Part shown: positions 13,320 through 21,132 of the stretch, in pieces | Layout: each line of letters opens with the position of its first letter | Position numbering within the stretch: position 1 is the first letter of the stretch | Assembly (NCBI GenBank): GCA_024278415.1 | Contig: JAJRTI010000250.1 | Coordinates: 1-21,959 of the forward strand | DNA: 21,959 nucleotides | Source of the DNA: Planctomycetota bacterium | GTDB lineage: Bacteria > Planctomycetota > Brocadiia > JAJRTI01 | Direction: 5' to 3' | Notes under the pieces: model-generated | Databases searched by the model: none | What the model was told of the DNA's origin: nothing | Seen by the model: the letters and a program-made list of their open reading frames with translations, nothing else | Made by a program: the position numbers and the translations under genes

Positions 13320-14453
13320 TTGCGCATCGCCGTCAACGCCCTCTCCGTCACCAACATGAGCGGCCGGCACGTTCTGCTCGGCCACCTGATGCAGCTTGTG
13401 GAGCAAACGTCCGGAGCCCACGACTTCGTCGTGCTGTTCCACGGCCAAAACGCCGACATCCAGAGCGACCTCGGGCCCCACGTGGACTGGGTGGAGTGCC
13501 CCGCGCACACGGCACACTGGCTGCGAAGATCGCTATGGGAACGAAGCGCCCTGCCCGCGCTGCTGCGTGACCTGGCGGCGGACCTGCTCTTCTCGCCAGC
13601 GGGCATCGCCGCGCCAGCGGCCACCGTGCCACAGGTCGTGTTTGCGCAGAACCCTTGGTGTCTTGTGGGCGGTATCCGCCGAACGCTCGCGGAGCAAGGC
13701 AAGGCCCTGCTGCAACGCCGGGCGTACCGGCACGCCATGCGGGTCGCGCGAATGATGGTCTTCAATTCGCGTTTCATGCAGCAGGCGTACAGAGCGAATG
13801 CTGGGTTCGACGAGCCGTGCTCAGAGATCGTCTACCAGGCCGTGGACGAGGAGACCCACGCGACCGCGGCGAAGCTGAGGCCGTCTGTCCAACGGCACCC
13901 CCACCGCGTCCTGTCCGTCTCAGTGATGACCCCCCACAAGGACGTTGAGACCGTGGTCCGCGCGCTGGACCGCGTGAGGCGCAGGCATGGGATTGCCGCG
14001 GAACTCGCGTTGGTCGGGCCGTGGGCAGACCCTGCGTATGAGCAGCGCATTCGCCGTTTGGTTGCGGATTTGGGCCTCGAATCTGCGGTTTGCATCACGG
14101 GGCGGGTTCCCAGGGAAGCCCTCCACCGGCACTATGCGGAAGCGCGCGTGTTCTGTCTTATGAGCCGGTGTGAGTCCTTCGGGATCCCCGCGGTCGAGGC
14201 GCAAACGTTCGGCACGCCCGTGGTCAGCTCCAACGGCTGCGCGATCCCTGAGATCTGCGGCCAGGGCGGGTTGTATCCTGAGATCGGCGACGCGGAGGGG
14301 ACCGCCGCTGCGCTGGCGCGGCTGCTCTCTGATGACGGCGCTTGGGCCGAGATGTCGCAGCGCGCGCGGGAGAACGCGGAGCGGTTCCACTGGCGCCTGT
14401 GCTCGAAACCGCTGCTGCGGATGTTCGAGATCGCAGGAGAACGGGGGGGATGA
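13320..14453 (+). CDS. Glycosyltransferase family 4 (group 1)
   Basis: A 377-residue cytoplasmic GT-B fold transferase that moves a sugar from a nucleotide donor. The family N-terminus is LRIAVNALSVTNMSGRHVLL (about residues 1-20). VFNSRFMQQAY lies mid-protein, and the donor half has VLSVSVMTPHKD, ITGRVPREALHRHYAEA and the EX7E motif CESFGIPAVE (Glu285 and Glu293). The start is put at TTG 13320, with AGGGAG (13305-13310) nine bases ahead, because this gives the standard GT4 beginning. The frame is open back to 12960, but that extension is unlike any transferase and would run through the BIME-like element. The gene converges on the polysaccharide operon, so it may belong to the same pathway. 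Acceptor and sugar cannot be told. Confidence 0.85.
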   Translation: MRIAVNALSVTNMSGRHVLLGHLMQLVEQTSGAHDFVVLFHGQNADIQSDLGPHVDWVECPAHTAHWLRRSLWERSALPALLRDLAADLLFSPAGIAAPAATVPQVVFAQNPWCLVGGIRRTLAEQGKALLQRRAYRHAMRVARMMVFNSRFMQQAYRANAGFDEPCSEIVYQAVDEETHATAAKLRPSVQRHPHRVLSVSVMTPHKDVETVVRALDRVRRRHGIAAELALVGPWADPAYEQRIRRLVADLGLESAVCITGRVPREALHRHYAEARVFCLMSRCESFGIPAVEAQTFGTPVVSSNGCAIPEICGQGGLYPEIGDAEGTAAALARLLSDDGAWAEMSQRARENAERFHWRLCSKPLLRMFEIAGERGG

Positions 14454-14472
14454 CACGCGATTTCTGCGTGTC
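14452..14472. terminator. Hairpin between convergent glycosyltransferase and wecA-like genes
   Basis: GACACGC (14452-14458), loop GATTTCT, GCGTGTC (14466-14472) form a perfect 7-bp stem that overlaps the GT4 stop codon, in the 76-base gap between convergent genes. It could end both transcripts. There is no T-tract on either side, so confidence is low. Confidence 0.3.
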
Positions 14473-14529
14473 CGAGAGAGCCCCGTCGGCTGTGCCCCAC
14501 GCACCGGCCGCCGCGGCAGGGTCGGCGCC

Positions 14530-16092
14530 CTACGCGTCCGGCGTGTTCCCGCTCCGCTGGCCCTTTTCAGCCGCCTCTTGGCTACCCGCTCCTGGTTCAG
14601 ACGGATTGCTGCCCAGTTCGCCCTCCAACTTGGCGATGCACGCGGCCACGCATGCTGCGAGTTCATCGAGCGCGGCCCCCTCGCTGGGGTCCCGTGGCTC
14701 CGCGTGGCGTCGCTCCAGCCTAAGTTCTCCAAACTCGCGCCCGCCGTTGGCGATCGGGACCACGATGGGGCCCATTCCGGCCGTTGGGTTCTCGACGTAA
14801 GCCCTTTCCCAAACGCGGCGCTCCCCCGCGGGGCTCGCGGCTGATGGGACAGCATGCCCATTCAGTTCGAGACTGGCCCTGTCGAACTGGAGCAGATTCG
14901 CGACCGTGCTTAGAATGCCCCACACCGTGTCCAGGCTTTGCTCTTGTGCGATCGCCTCGGCCGCGGCGCGCACGAGTTCATGGCGAAACGCGAGCCGCCT
15001 TCGGAACTTGCCTCCGTGGAGGATGTGCTCTCGGATGCCATTGAACTCATAGTAGCCCAAACGGCTACAGGCCACGATGATGCCGATAAGCACCGCGGCG
15101 GCGACGAAGATGCTGTAACGGCTCGCGGCGGTGACCATCAACAGCGCGGTGGCGCCGAGGATAGCGGTCGTGCCGTAGAGGATGAGCACGACACGCCGGC
15201 TGGACAGTCCCTTGGCCAGGAGCATGTGGTGCACGTGCCGGCTGTCGCCCTCGAACAGCGAACGGCCCGACAGATACCGCCGCAGCACGGCGATCCCCGT
15301 ATCGGCCAATGGCAGTCCGAAGATGAGCATCGGCACGAAGACTGCAACCGCGGTGTGGCCCTTCTGCGAACTGACGAGCGAGAGGGCCGCGAGCGTGCCT
15401 CCGAGAAACAGGCTGCCACAGTCGCCCATGAAAATGCTGGCAGGGGGGAAGTTATGGACCAAGAAGCCAAGGGCCACTCCCACCAACGAGACCGCGTAAA
15501 ACATGCCGACGGGCCCCGTGGTGTGCAAGGCGGCCAAGCCCATGACCGCACCCGTGATCGCGGCGACGCCGGCCGCAAGCCCGTCGATGCCATCAAGCAA
15601 GTTGAATGCGTTGGTCACTCCCACGACCCACAGAACGGTCACGGGGAGCGCAAACGGCCCCAGCAAGAGCGAGCCCGCTCCGAAGGGGTTGGATACGTGG
15701 TCGATGCGGAACCCCACCGTGTAGAGGGCAATCGCGACCGCAATCTCCACGGGCAGCTTGAGCCTGGCCGTGCAGCCTTTCGTGTCGTCGTAGAGCCCGA
15801 GTGCAAACATGCTGCCCCCGGCAAGCATGATGCCCATGACCATGTGGGTATCGCCGAATAGCCTGCTCCAGCGGGGATCGCCGATGACCATGAAGACGCA
15901 CAATGGCAGAACCCATGCGACGAACATGGCCACGCCACCCACACGCGGCACGGGCACTGCGTGAATCTTCCTGCGCCCTGGCTGGTCCAGCAGGGCCATG
16001 CGCAAGGCCCCAGCACGCACAAACGGCACCAACACCGTACAGAGCGTGAATGAGGTGACGAGTAAAGCCAGTGCAACAGCCGTCGTGCTCAT
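14530..16092 (-). CDS. WecA/MraY-family sugar-1-phosphate transferase with extra C-terminal domain
   Basis: Predicted to transfer a sugar-1-phosphate (such as GlcNAc-1-P) from a UDP-sugar to undecaprenyl phosphate, starting the lipid-linked unit at the inner membrane. It has 520 residues and about ten or eleven membrane segments. Motifs: RKIHAVPVPRVGG near the N-terminus, LGLYDD (Asp102-103), TNAFNLLDGIDGLA (about 160-172), IFMGDCGSLFLGG (about 220-232, a key Asp) and SRHVHHMLL (His286-289). After the last membrane segment, about 170 residues form a soluble tail (VWGILSTVANLLQFDRASLEL, PIVVPIANGGREFGELRLE) reminiscent of a GAF-like sensor fold. Ordinary WecA is about 350-370 residues, so the tail is an addition. 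ATG 16092 overlaps the upstream stop by four bases (ATGA). It is the last gene of the operon. Which sugar it uses is unknown. Confidence 0.9.
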   Translation of the reverse strand: MSTTAVALALLVTSFTLCTVLVPFVRAGALRMALLDQPGRRKIHAVPVPRVGGVAMFVAWVLPLCVFMVIGDPRWSRLFGDTHMVMGIMLAGGSMFALGLYDDTKGCTARLKLPVEIAVAIALYTVGFRIDHVSNPFGAGSLLLGPFALPVTVLWVVGVTNAFNLLDGIDGLAAGVAAITGAVMGLAALHTTGPVGMFYAVSLVGVALGFLVHNFPPASIFMGDCGSLFLGGTLAALSLVSSQKGHTAVAVFVPMLIFGLPLADTGIAVLRRYLSGRSLFEGDSRHVHHMLLAKGLSSRRVVLILYGTTAILGATALLMVTAASRYSIFVAAAVLIGIIVACSRLGYYEFNGIREHILHGGKFRRRLAFRHELVRAAAEAIAQEQSLDTVWGILSTVANLLQFDRASLELNGHAVPSAASPAGERRVWERAYVENPTAGMGPIVVPIANGGREFGELRLERRHAEPRDPSEGAALDELAACVAACIAKLEGELGSNPSEPGAGSQEAAEKGQRSGNTPDA

Positions 16093-17384
16093 CGCGTTCG
16101 GTCCCTCTCCTGCGGTGTGTCGTCTGCGCGGACCGAATGATCCAAGACGTCCTTGCCAGATCGCCGCGCCGCGCGACACTGCGACTCAAGCAACTCAAGC
16201 CAACGGCTGAGCGCAAAGGGCATGTCGTACGCCGCCAAGAAGGCTTGGCGCGCCCGACGGGCCATCGCATCAGCCAAGCGAGGCCGGTGGGCGAGTGCGA
16301 CGAGGGCCGCCTTCAGGCCGGCCGCATCGCCTTCCTTGACGACCAAGCCGCATCGATGCTTGCGAATGATCTCAGCGACTTCGTTTGCCTCTCCACCCAC
16401 GAGGACACAGGGCCGCCCCGCGGCCAGAATGCCGTAGAGCTTCGACGGCGCCATGAGCCCCTGCATGCACTCGCGGAGCGATATCAGGTGCACATCACCC
16501 GCACGCAGCGAGTCATGGAGCCGGTCCCGTGGCTGGTACGGCAGCAGCATGACGTTGGCCAGTCTGTCGCGCTCGACCCGTTCCTCGATGTCCCGTCTGT
16601 GTGAGCCATCTCCGACGAAAACAAACCTCACCGACGGGTCATCCTCGAACGCGCACGCCACATCCATGATCGTGTCGAACGAGTGGCCAACGCCCATGTT
16701 TCCAGAATACATAACTATGAAACAATCGTCCAGGCCGAGCTTCGACCGCAAGCCGGCCTGGCCCTCGGGCAAAGGGCGAAAAAGCTCGCCATTGGCCCAG
16801 TTGTGTACGATCACGGCTTTGCCCGCCGGCACTCCATGAGCCAATATCCTCGCGCGCATGAACGGCCCAAGCGCGACGACTGCGTCGGCATGCCGATAGA
16901 TCAGCCGCGCGGCGGCCCGAGCGCCCCGGGCCGCGACGCCATCCGCCCGAATGGCGCCAGCGGCGATGGCGACTTCGGGGTAGAGGTCCATGCTCCATAG
17001 CACGAAGCGGCACCCGCGCAAGCGCTTGAGCAGGACGCCGACCAGCCCGACGAACGGCGGAGTCGTGAGCGCCACGACAACATCCGGCCGCTCCGAGAAA
17101 AGGCCTCGCAACGCGGCGAGGCCCATGAACGACACGTACGACGTGAGCCGGGCGAGGAGAGAGTTTCTCCGGAACGGCAGAGATGGCAAGCGATGGACGC
17201 TCACGCCCTCGGCACAGCCGGCCGTCTCGCCCGCGCGTGCGGAGCTGTCGCTATAGCCCGTGCGCGCGCAGATAACCGAGACGTGCGCTCCTTGCTTGGC
17301 CAGCCCCCCGCATAGGTCAGCGAGCAACTGCGCGGTAGCCGCGGCATCGGGGGCAAAGAACTGGTTGAGGAAGAGCACGCGCAA
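16089..17384 (-). CDS. WbuB-like GT4 glycosyltransferase
   Basis: A 431-residue GT-B transferase of the WbuB/WcaI-like branch of family GT4, typical of O-antigen and exopolysaccharide loci. Seen: LFLNQFFAPDAAATAQLLADL at the N-terminus, LWSMDLYPEVAIAAGAI in the middle, IVMYSGNMGVGHSFDTI at the start of the donor domain, FVFVGDGSHRRDIE, and LMAPSKLYGILAAGRP, the family's active-site block with the final E-type motif drifted. The start is TTG (17382-17384), with GGGGGA (17392-17397) seven bases ahead; no ATG is in frame upstream. It lies 15 bases after the acetyltransferase stop and overlaps the WecA-like start by four bases. Probably adds an amino-sugar to the lipid-linked unit; the exact sugar is unknown. 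Confidence 0.9.
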   Translation of the reverse strand: MRVLFLNQFFAPDAAATAQLLADLCGGLAKQGAHVSVICARTGYSDSSARAGETAGCAEGVSVHRLPSLPFRRNSLLARLTSYVSFMGLAALRGLFSERPDVVVALTTPPFVGLVGVLLKRLRGCRFVLWSMDLYPEVAIAAGAIRADGVAARGARAAARLIYRHADAVVALGPFMRARILAHGVPAGKAVIVHNWANGELFRPLPEGQAGLRSKLGLDDCFIVMYSGNMGVGHSFDTIMDVACAFEDDPSVRFVFVGDGSHRRDIEERVERDRLANVMLLPYQPRDRLHDSLRAGDVHLISLRECMQGLMAPSKLYGILAAGRPCVLVGGEANEVAEIIRKHRCGLVVKEGDAAGLKAALVALAHRPRLADAMARRARQAFLAAYDMPFALSRWLELLESQCRAARRSGKDVLDHSVRADDTPQERDRTR

Positions 17385-17399
17385 GACAGCATCCCCCAG

Positions 17400-18032
17400 T
17401 CATGATTCCGGCTCGCCCGTCGAAACGGTGCGAGGCTCGGGCGCCACGTCGTTGCGCAGGACACGAGGCCGGACAGGCTTGCATGGGTGGCCAACACAAA
17501 CGGTCCAAGCGGGCATGTCCTCGAAGACGCTCGACCGCGCTCCAATGACTGCCCCCTCGCCCACGGACACGCCAGGCGAAATGAAAACATCCGCGCACAC
17601 CCACGCACCATCCCCTATCACAACGGGCGCTGTTACCAGACGCATGTGGGGATCATCGATGTCGTGCGTGGCGGTGCAGATGAAAGAGTATTGCGAGACG
17701 GTCGCGTTCGCCCCCACAGTGACCGGTGCGACACAGTAGCAGTCCACGCTGTGGGACAGACAGGTGTTCTCGCCAAGCGTCAGGTTCCAGGGCGCCCAGA
17801 TTTTCGTGGACGGCATAACCTCCACCCCTCGTCCAACGCGGGCGCCAAACAGACGCAAGAGGAGTCGCCGCCATGCAAAGAGCGGCTTGGGACTGGGCCT
17901 AAACAGCAGCGCCCACACACATCCCCACACCGCGCGGCCCACTTTGTTCATCGCACTGTGCGAACTGGGGCACGCCTCGCGGCTCACGAGAATGCCCCTC
18001 TTACGCGGCTCCCGACCCTCTCCTTCGCTCAC
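17400..18032 (-). CDS. WcaF-like O-acetyltransferase (hexapeptide repeat)
   Basis: A 210-residue left-handed beta-helix acyltransferase that probably acetylates the polysaccharide or its sugar unit, using acetyl-CoA. After a variable N-terminus, the WcaF-type stretch MNKVGRAVWGCVWALLFRPS and WRRLLLRLFGARVG is followed by hexapeptide coils (about 68-190): VGRGVEVMPSTKIWAPWNL, ENTCLSHSVDCY, VTVGANATVSQYSF. The catalytic-type THDIDDP comes next, then IGDGAWVCADVFISPGVSVGEGAVIGA. The start is GTG 18032, with GAGGGAG seven bases ahead, overlapping the GT2 end by 32 bases. GTG 17987, preceded by AGAGGGG just past the GT2 stop, is an equally possible start and would give 195 residues. Function at family level is solid; the acceptor is unknown. 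Confidence 0.9.
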   Translation of the reverse strand: MSEGEGREPRKRGILVSREACPSSHSAMNKVGRAVWGCVWALLFRPSPKPLFAWRRLLLRLFGARVGRGVEVMPSTKIWAPWNLTLGENTCLSHSVDCYCVAPVTVGANATVSQYSFICTATHDIDDPHMRLVTAPVVIGDGAWVCADVFISPGVSVGEGAVIGARSSVFEDMPAWTVCVGHPCKPVRPRVLRNDVAPEPRTVSTGEPES

Positions 18033-18891
18033 GGAGCAACTCCCTCAGCTTCAAGGTGATCATGTACTCGTAGATGGCCTGTAGGACGCAGTACGTGAAC
18101 CCCACGCCACCGTCCAGCAGGCCGCACTTGACAACGTAAAGATAGCAGAACTTCACCAGTGGACGCAAGGGCAAGCTCACGGACAAGCGCTTGAGCGCGC
18201 GGCGCCGGACCACTGGATCCCGCGCCAGCAACTCCCCCCAGCGAATCCCGCCTTGGGCCAACTCCTGCAAATTCGACTCGGCCTCCTGCGTTGAGTAACG
18301 GTTGTGGCGCTCGAACCACTCGCCAAGCCCCTTGGCGAAGGTGTCGTGCAGATAAGCCGATCGCAGTTGGCCCACTCCCCGCTTCGCCTCGGCCTCGCGC
18401 TGGCCATGGCCGTGCTGTATGAATCGAATCTCGCCGATCTTCATCAGCCGCATTTGGTAGACAGGATAGCCTGTGGACCACTTGAGCCACCGATCCCAAA
18501 GCATCATCTTCGATGGCACGAGGAAGCCGCTGAACTCATCGCGGTTGATGGCCGCCTCACATTCTTCCCGCAGTTCGGGCGTAAAGCGTTCGTCCGCATC
18601 CAAGTGGAACACCCACGGGTGTTTGAACTTGACGTGATCGATGGCGTAGTTGCGCTGCCCCGCGAAGTCGTCGAACCGGCGCTGCACAAACCGCGCTCCA
18701 CGCTCGCGTGCGACGGCCTCGGTACCATCAGTGCTGAAGCTATCGAGCACGACGATATCGTCGCACCATGAGACAGAATCCAAGCACGCCGGCAGCAGTT
18801 GCTCCTCGTTGAGCGTAAGGACAAGCACGCTGAACGCACCCTTCGCTCCATGCTGTGGCGCTGGGGGTTGTGGCTGTGTCATGGAATCCAT
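18001..18891 (-). CDS. Glycosyltransferase family 2
   Basis: A 296-residue GT-A fold transferase similar to the WaaE/KdtX branch of GT2 found in LPS-core and O-antigen loci. Motifs: SVLVLTLNEEQLLPACLDSV (about 20-39), VVLDSFSTDGT (about 47-57), FAGQRNYAI, WVFHLDADERFTPEL with the metal-binding DAD (98-100), and a hydrophobic C-terminal segment (about 245-285) that likely rests on the membrane. The start is set at ATG 18891, seven bases after the TPR stop. The frame extends to 18945, but that part overlaps the TPR gene and is not family-like; ATG 18882 is also possible. Neighbours on both sides belong to the same operon. The donor sugar is unknown. Confidence 0.88.
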   Translation of the reverse strand: MDSMTQPQPPAPQHGAKGAFSVLVLTLNEEQLLPACLDSVSWCDDIVVLDSFSTDGTEAVARERGARFVQRRFDDFAGQRNYAIDHVKFKHPWVFHLDADERFTPELREECEAAINRDEFSGFLVPSKMMLWDRWLKWSTGYPVYQMRLMKIGEIRFIQHGHGQREAEAKRGVGQLRSAYLHDTFAKGLGEWFERHNRYSTQEAESNLQELAQGGIRWGELLARDPVVRRRALKRLSVSLPLRPLVKFCYLYVVKCGLLDGGVGFTYCVLQAIYEYMITLKLRELLRERRRGSGAA

Positions 18892-18898
18892 GAGCCGC

Positions 18899-20578
18899 CT
18901 ATTCTCTGGCCGAACGGGTCTTGGAGATACGCTCCTGGCACTCACGAACTTTGCCGGCGTAGCCGGGGTTTAGGGCTGCCGCTGCTTGGTAAGAACGCAG
19001 CGCGGCCGGCAGGTCGCCAGCCGCCTCTAACGCCTGAGCCAGTTCGAAGTGTGCGCGGGCCTGCTTGGGATTCTGCTTGACGAGGCTCCTGTAAAGCGGC
19101 AGGACATCGCTCACGCGATGGAGGCGCATGTAACACCTCGCCAACGCGGCCGTCAACCACCCCCTCCGTGGGTCATTCTCCGAAAGACTCCGGAGCAAGT
19201 CTTTGTAAGTCTCGGCGGCCTTCTCGTAGCTTCCTGTCTCCGCGTACAGCCCGGCAAGACGAGCAATCAGGGCGAAGCGGCGCGGATCGCCATCAAAGCC
19301 GTACTTGCCTTTCGCCTGCTGGGCGCCGAAGGCCTTAATCACCCGAATGGCATCTCCCCTCCTCCCTTGGGAAGCGTAGTGCTTGGCCAGAGCAAGGACC
19401 AGCCGGGAGGCGCTAGGCAATCGTGCACGGATGCCGCCTTCCAGCAATGACACGACCGCTTCGGGACGCTTCGCTTTCCCATAGGCTGAGGCCAACATTA
19501 GCACGAGGTCTATTGGTGCATCGGCGTAGTTCACAGGCAACCCGTCATCGCCACATCGCAACCAAGACTGGAGAAGCTCGACCGCGTCCTTAGCAGAACC
19601 ATACGCCAGAATAAACTGGATGATGCTACGCCTCACCCTCACGTCGCTGTTGGCCGAGAGTTCTAACGCGCGCGTCATCTGGGCCATTGCCGCCCGCTTC
19701 CTGCCATGCTTGAACAGGAACTGCCCGAGTTCCAAATGCCCTTGCTGTGTATCGTCCGCAAATGCCTCCAACTGGGACACGCTCTGGGTTTGCCCCCAAA
19801 CCTGATCGCGTATCTTGCGGCGGTACTCCCCACTGCGCTTGAATGACTTGCGGAACGCGGCCAACGCCTCCGGCCAGCGCCCCATCTCTTTCAAGAGGAG
19901 TCCCAAGTCGTACGGATACATCGGGCTGTTTGCGCCCAGTTCACATGCCGCGGCCAACTGGGCCACCGCACACTCCTTCAGGTCGGCGATCGTGGGCCGT
20001 GCGGCAGGCCCCTCTACCTCAAGCGCTACAATCTCTTGGCACTGTGCTAATGCGACACAGACGCGGCCCAGCACCTGATGGTATCTCGCATTGGTGCACG
20101 ACAGCTCGACCGCCTTGCACGCGTGCGCCAGGGCAAGCCGCAGGGTGCACTCACCGCGATCCGCGGTCCCCGCCCCGTCCGCCTCATCCTCCGCGCCGAT
20201 GTCGCCGCCATGCACGGGGCACGTGTCCCAATGATCAGCCATGTAGCGGTCAGCCAGAGCGTAATGCACGAGCGCATTGCCAGGGCAAAGCTTCACCGAG
20301 CGGCGGAGAAGGCCAATCTCTTGGGCGAACGCGAGTTGGGGATCTCTTGCCCACTCCTTGGAGGTCTCGGCCGCCAATCGAAGCCTCTGGAACCGGTAGT
20401 AGGCAGCCGCACTCTGGTATTCCCGGACTGCGCTACGAATAAGCCCCACCATGGCCACCGCGGCCGCCACAGACAATGCGCAGCCCACACCTCTGAGCAA
20501 GAAGGTGGGCTGCCCCCGGCGGCCGGAATGCATGGCCGCGGGAGTCTCAGATGGGTTCGACATCTCCGGCATGGACAT
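18899..20578 (-). CDS. Membrane-anchored TPR repeat protein
   Basis: A 559-residue protein with one N-terminal membrane anchor (about 29-47, GVGCALSVAAAVAMVGLIR) and then helical tetratricopeptide-like repeats to the C-terminus. Clear units include LVHYALADRYM, MYPYDLGLLLKEMGRWPEALAAFRKS, HLELGQFLFKHGRKRAAMAQM and ARAHFELAQALEAAGDLPAALRSY with the end of the last unit at LNPGY. An acidic insert (GAEDEADGAGTAD, about 127-139) interrupts an early repeat. Position between the NusG-like gene and the transferases suggests a scaffold or length-control role at the periplasmic face, as often proposed for TPR proteins beside O-antigen ligases; this is inference. ATG 20578 overlaps the NusG-like gene by 32 bases; ATGs at 20572 and 20563 are alternatives, none with a good Shine-Dalgarno. 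Confidence 0.85.
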   Translation of the reverse strand: MSMPEMSNPSETPAAMHSGRRGQPTFLLRGVGCALSVAAAVAMVGLIRSAVREYQSAAAYYRFQRLRLAAETSKEWARDPQLAFAQEIGLLRRSVKLCPGNALVHYALADRYMADHWDTCPVHGGDIGAEDEADGAGTADRGECTLRLALAHACKAVELSCTNARYHQVLGRVCVALAQCQEIVALEVEGPAARPTIADLKECAVAQLAAACELGANSPMYPYDLGLLLKEMGRWPEALAAFRKSFKRSGEYRRKIRDQVWGQTQSVSQLEAFADDTQQGHLELGQFLFKHGRKRAAMAQMTRALELSANSDVRVRRSIIQFILAYGSAKDAVELLQSWLRCGDDGLPVNYADAPIDLVLMLASAYGKAKRPEAVVSLLEGGIRARLPSASRLVLALAKHYASQGRRGDAIRVIKAFGAQQAKGKYGFDGDPRRFALIARLAGLYAETGSYEKAAETYKDLLRSLSENDPRRGWLTAALARCYMRLHRVSDVLPLYRSLVKQNPKQARAHFELAQALEAAGDLPAALRSYQAAAALNPGYAGKVRECQERISKTRSARE

Positions 20579-21113
20579 CCGTCATCACGCCTTTGCCAAT
20601 TAGGTCAACCTTGATCATGAGCCGGTCCTTCCCCCGGATCCGGACAAGTTCCCCAGACAGCCCCATAAGGGGGCCGCGGAAGACGCGCACTAGGGCCCCC
20701 TCCTTGACCGTATGAGCGGGCTGCACCTGGACGCGTTTGTCCACAAGCGCTCGCACTCGCAGCACCTGGTCGTCCTCGACAGGCGTCGGCTTGTCCCGGC
20801 CGCGTCCCAACACACTCACGACTCCCTTCGTCGCCCAGACGACCTCCAGATCCTCCACCGAACTGTGGACAAAAAGGTAGCCAGGAAACATTGGGAGCAG
20901 GACGTTCTTCCAGCGATCCGCCCATCGACGCCGCTCCTCCCTCATGGGCAGGAAAGCCTCCACGTCCGCACGCAGCAACTGCGCGTGCACGGCCTTCTCG
21001 TGCCGCGATCGGGTATGCACAGCATACCACCGCGCAGGCGCCGCACTGTTGTCTGACAGCATGCCGGCGTCAGGCGCACCGTCTGAGTGTCTACCATGAG
21101 CTGTCATTGGCAT
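20547..21113 (-). CDS. NusG-family specialised antiterminator (RfaH/UpxY-like)
   Basis: A 188-residue NusG paralogue. The NGN domain (about 28-125) shows ARWYAVHTRSRHEKAV, VEAFLPMREERRRWADR and LLPMFPGYLFVHSSVEDLE. The C-terminal KOW domain (about 137-188) shows KEGALVRVFRGPLMGLSGELV. RNA polymerase binding by the NGN domain is known for the family; the specialised paralogues (RfaH, UpxY, LoaP, TaA) keep long operons for surface polysaccharides or secondary products from ending early. Embedding in the polysaccharide operon supports that role here rather than housekeeping NusG. The start is uncertain: ATG 21113 or 21107, both without a clear Shine-Dalgarno. The frame stays open upstream, but there it only overlaps the ligase gene. 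The leader where an ops-like site would lie is outside the window. Confidence 0.9.
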   Translation of the reverse strand: MPMTAHGRHSDGAPDAGMLSDNSAAPARWYAVHTRSRHEKAVHAQLLRADVEAFLPMREERRRWADRWKNVLLPMFPGYLFVHSSVEDLEVVWATKGVVSVLGRGRDKPTPVEDDQVLRVRALVDKRVQVQPAHTVKEGALVRVFRGPLMGLSGELVRIRGKDRLMIKVDLIGKGVMTDVHAGDVEPI

Positions 21114-21132
21114 GTTGAGTAAAGGGACGCGT

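Noticed and set aside
12872..13570. A 232-codon plus-strand open frame ahead of and overlapping the GT4 gene
   Set aside because: It overlaps the BIME-like element and the first third of the GT4 gene and has no recognisable similarity.
14938..15861. A 307-codon plus-strand open frame opposite the WecA-like gene
   Set aside because: It is antisense to clear MraY-family motifs, and its translation is charged low-complexity sequence rich in Asp/His/Arg/Gln, as expected for a shadow frame.
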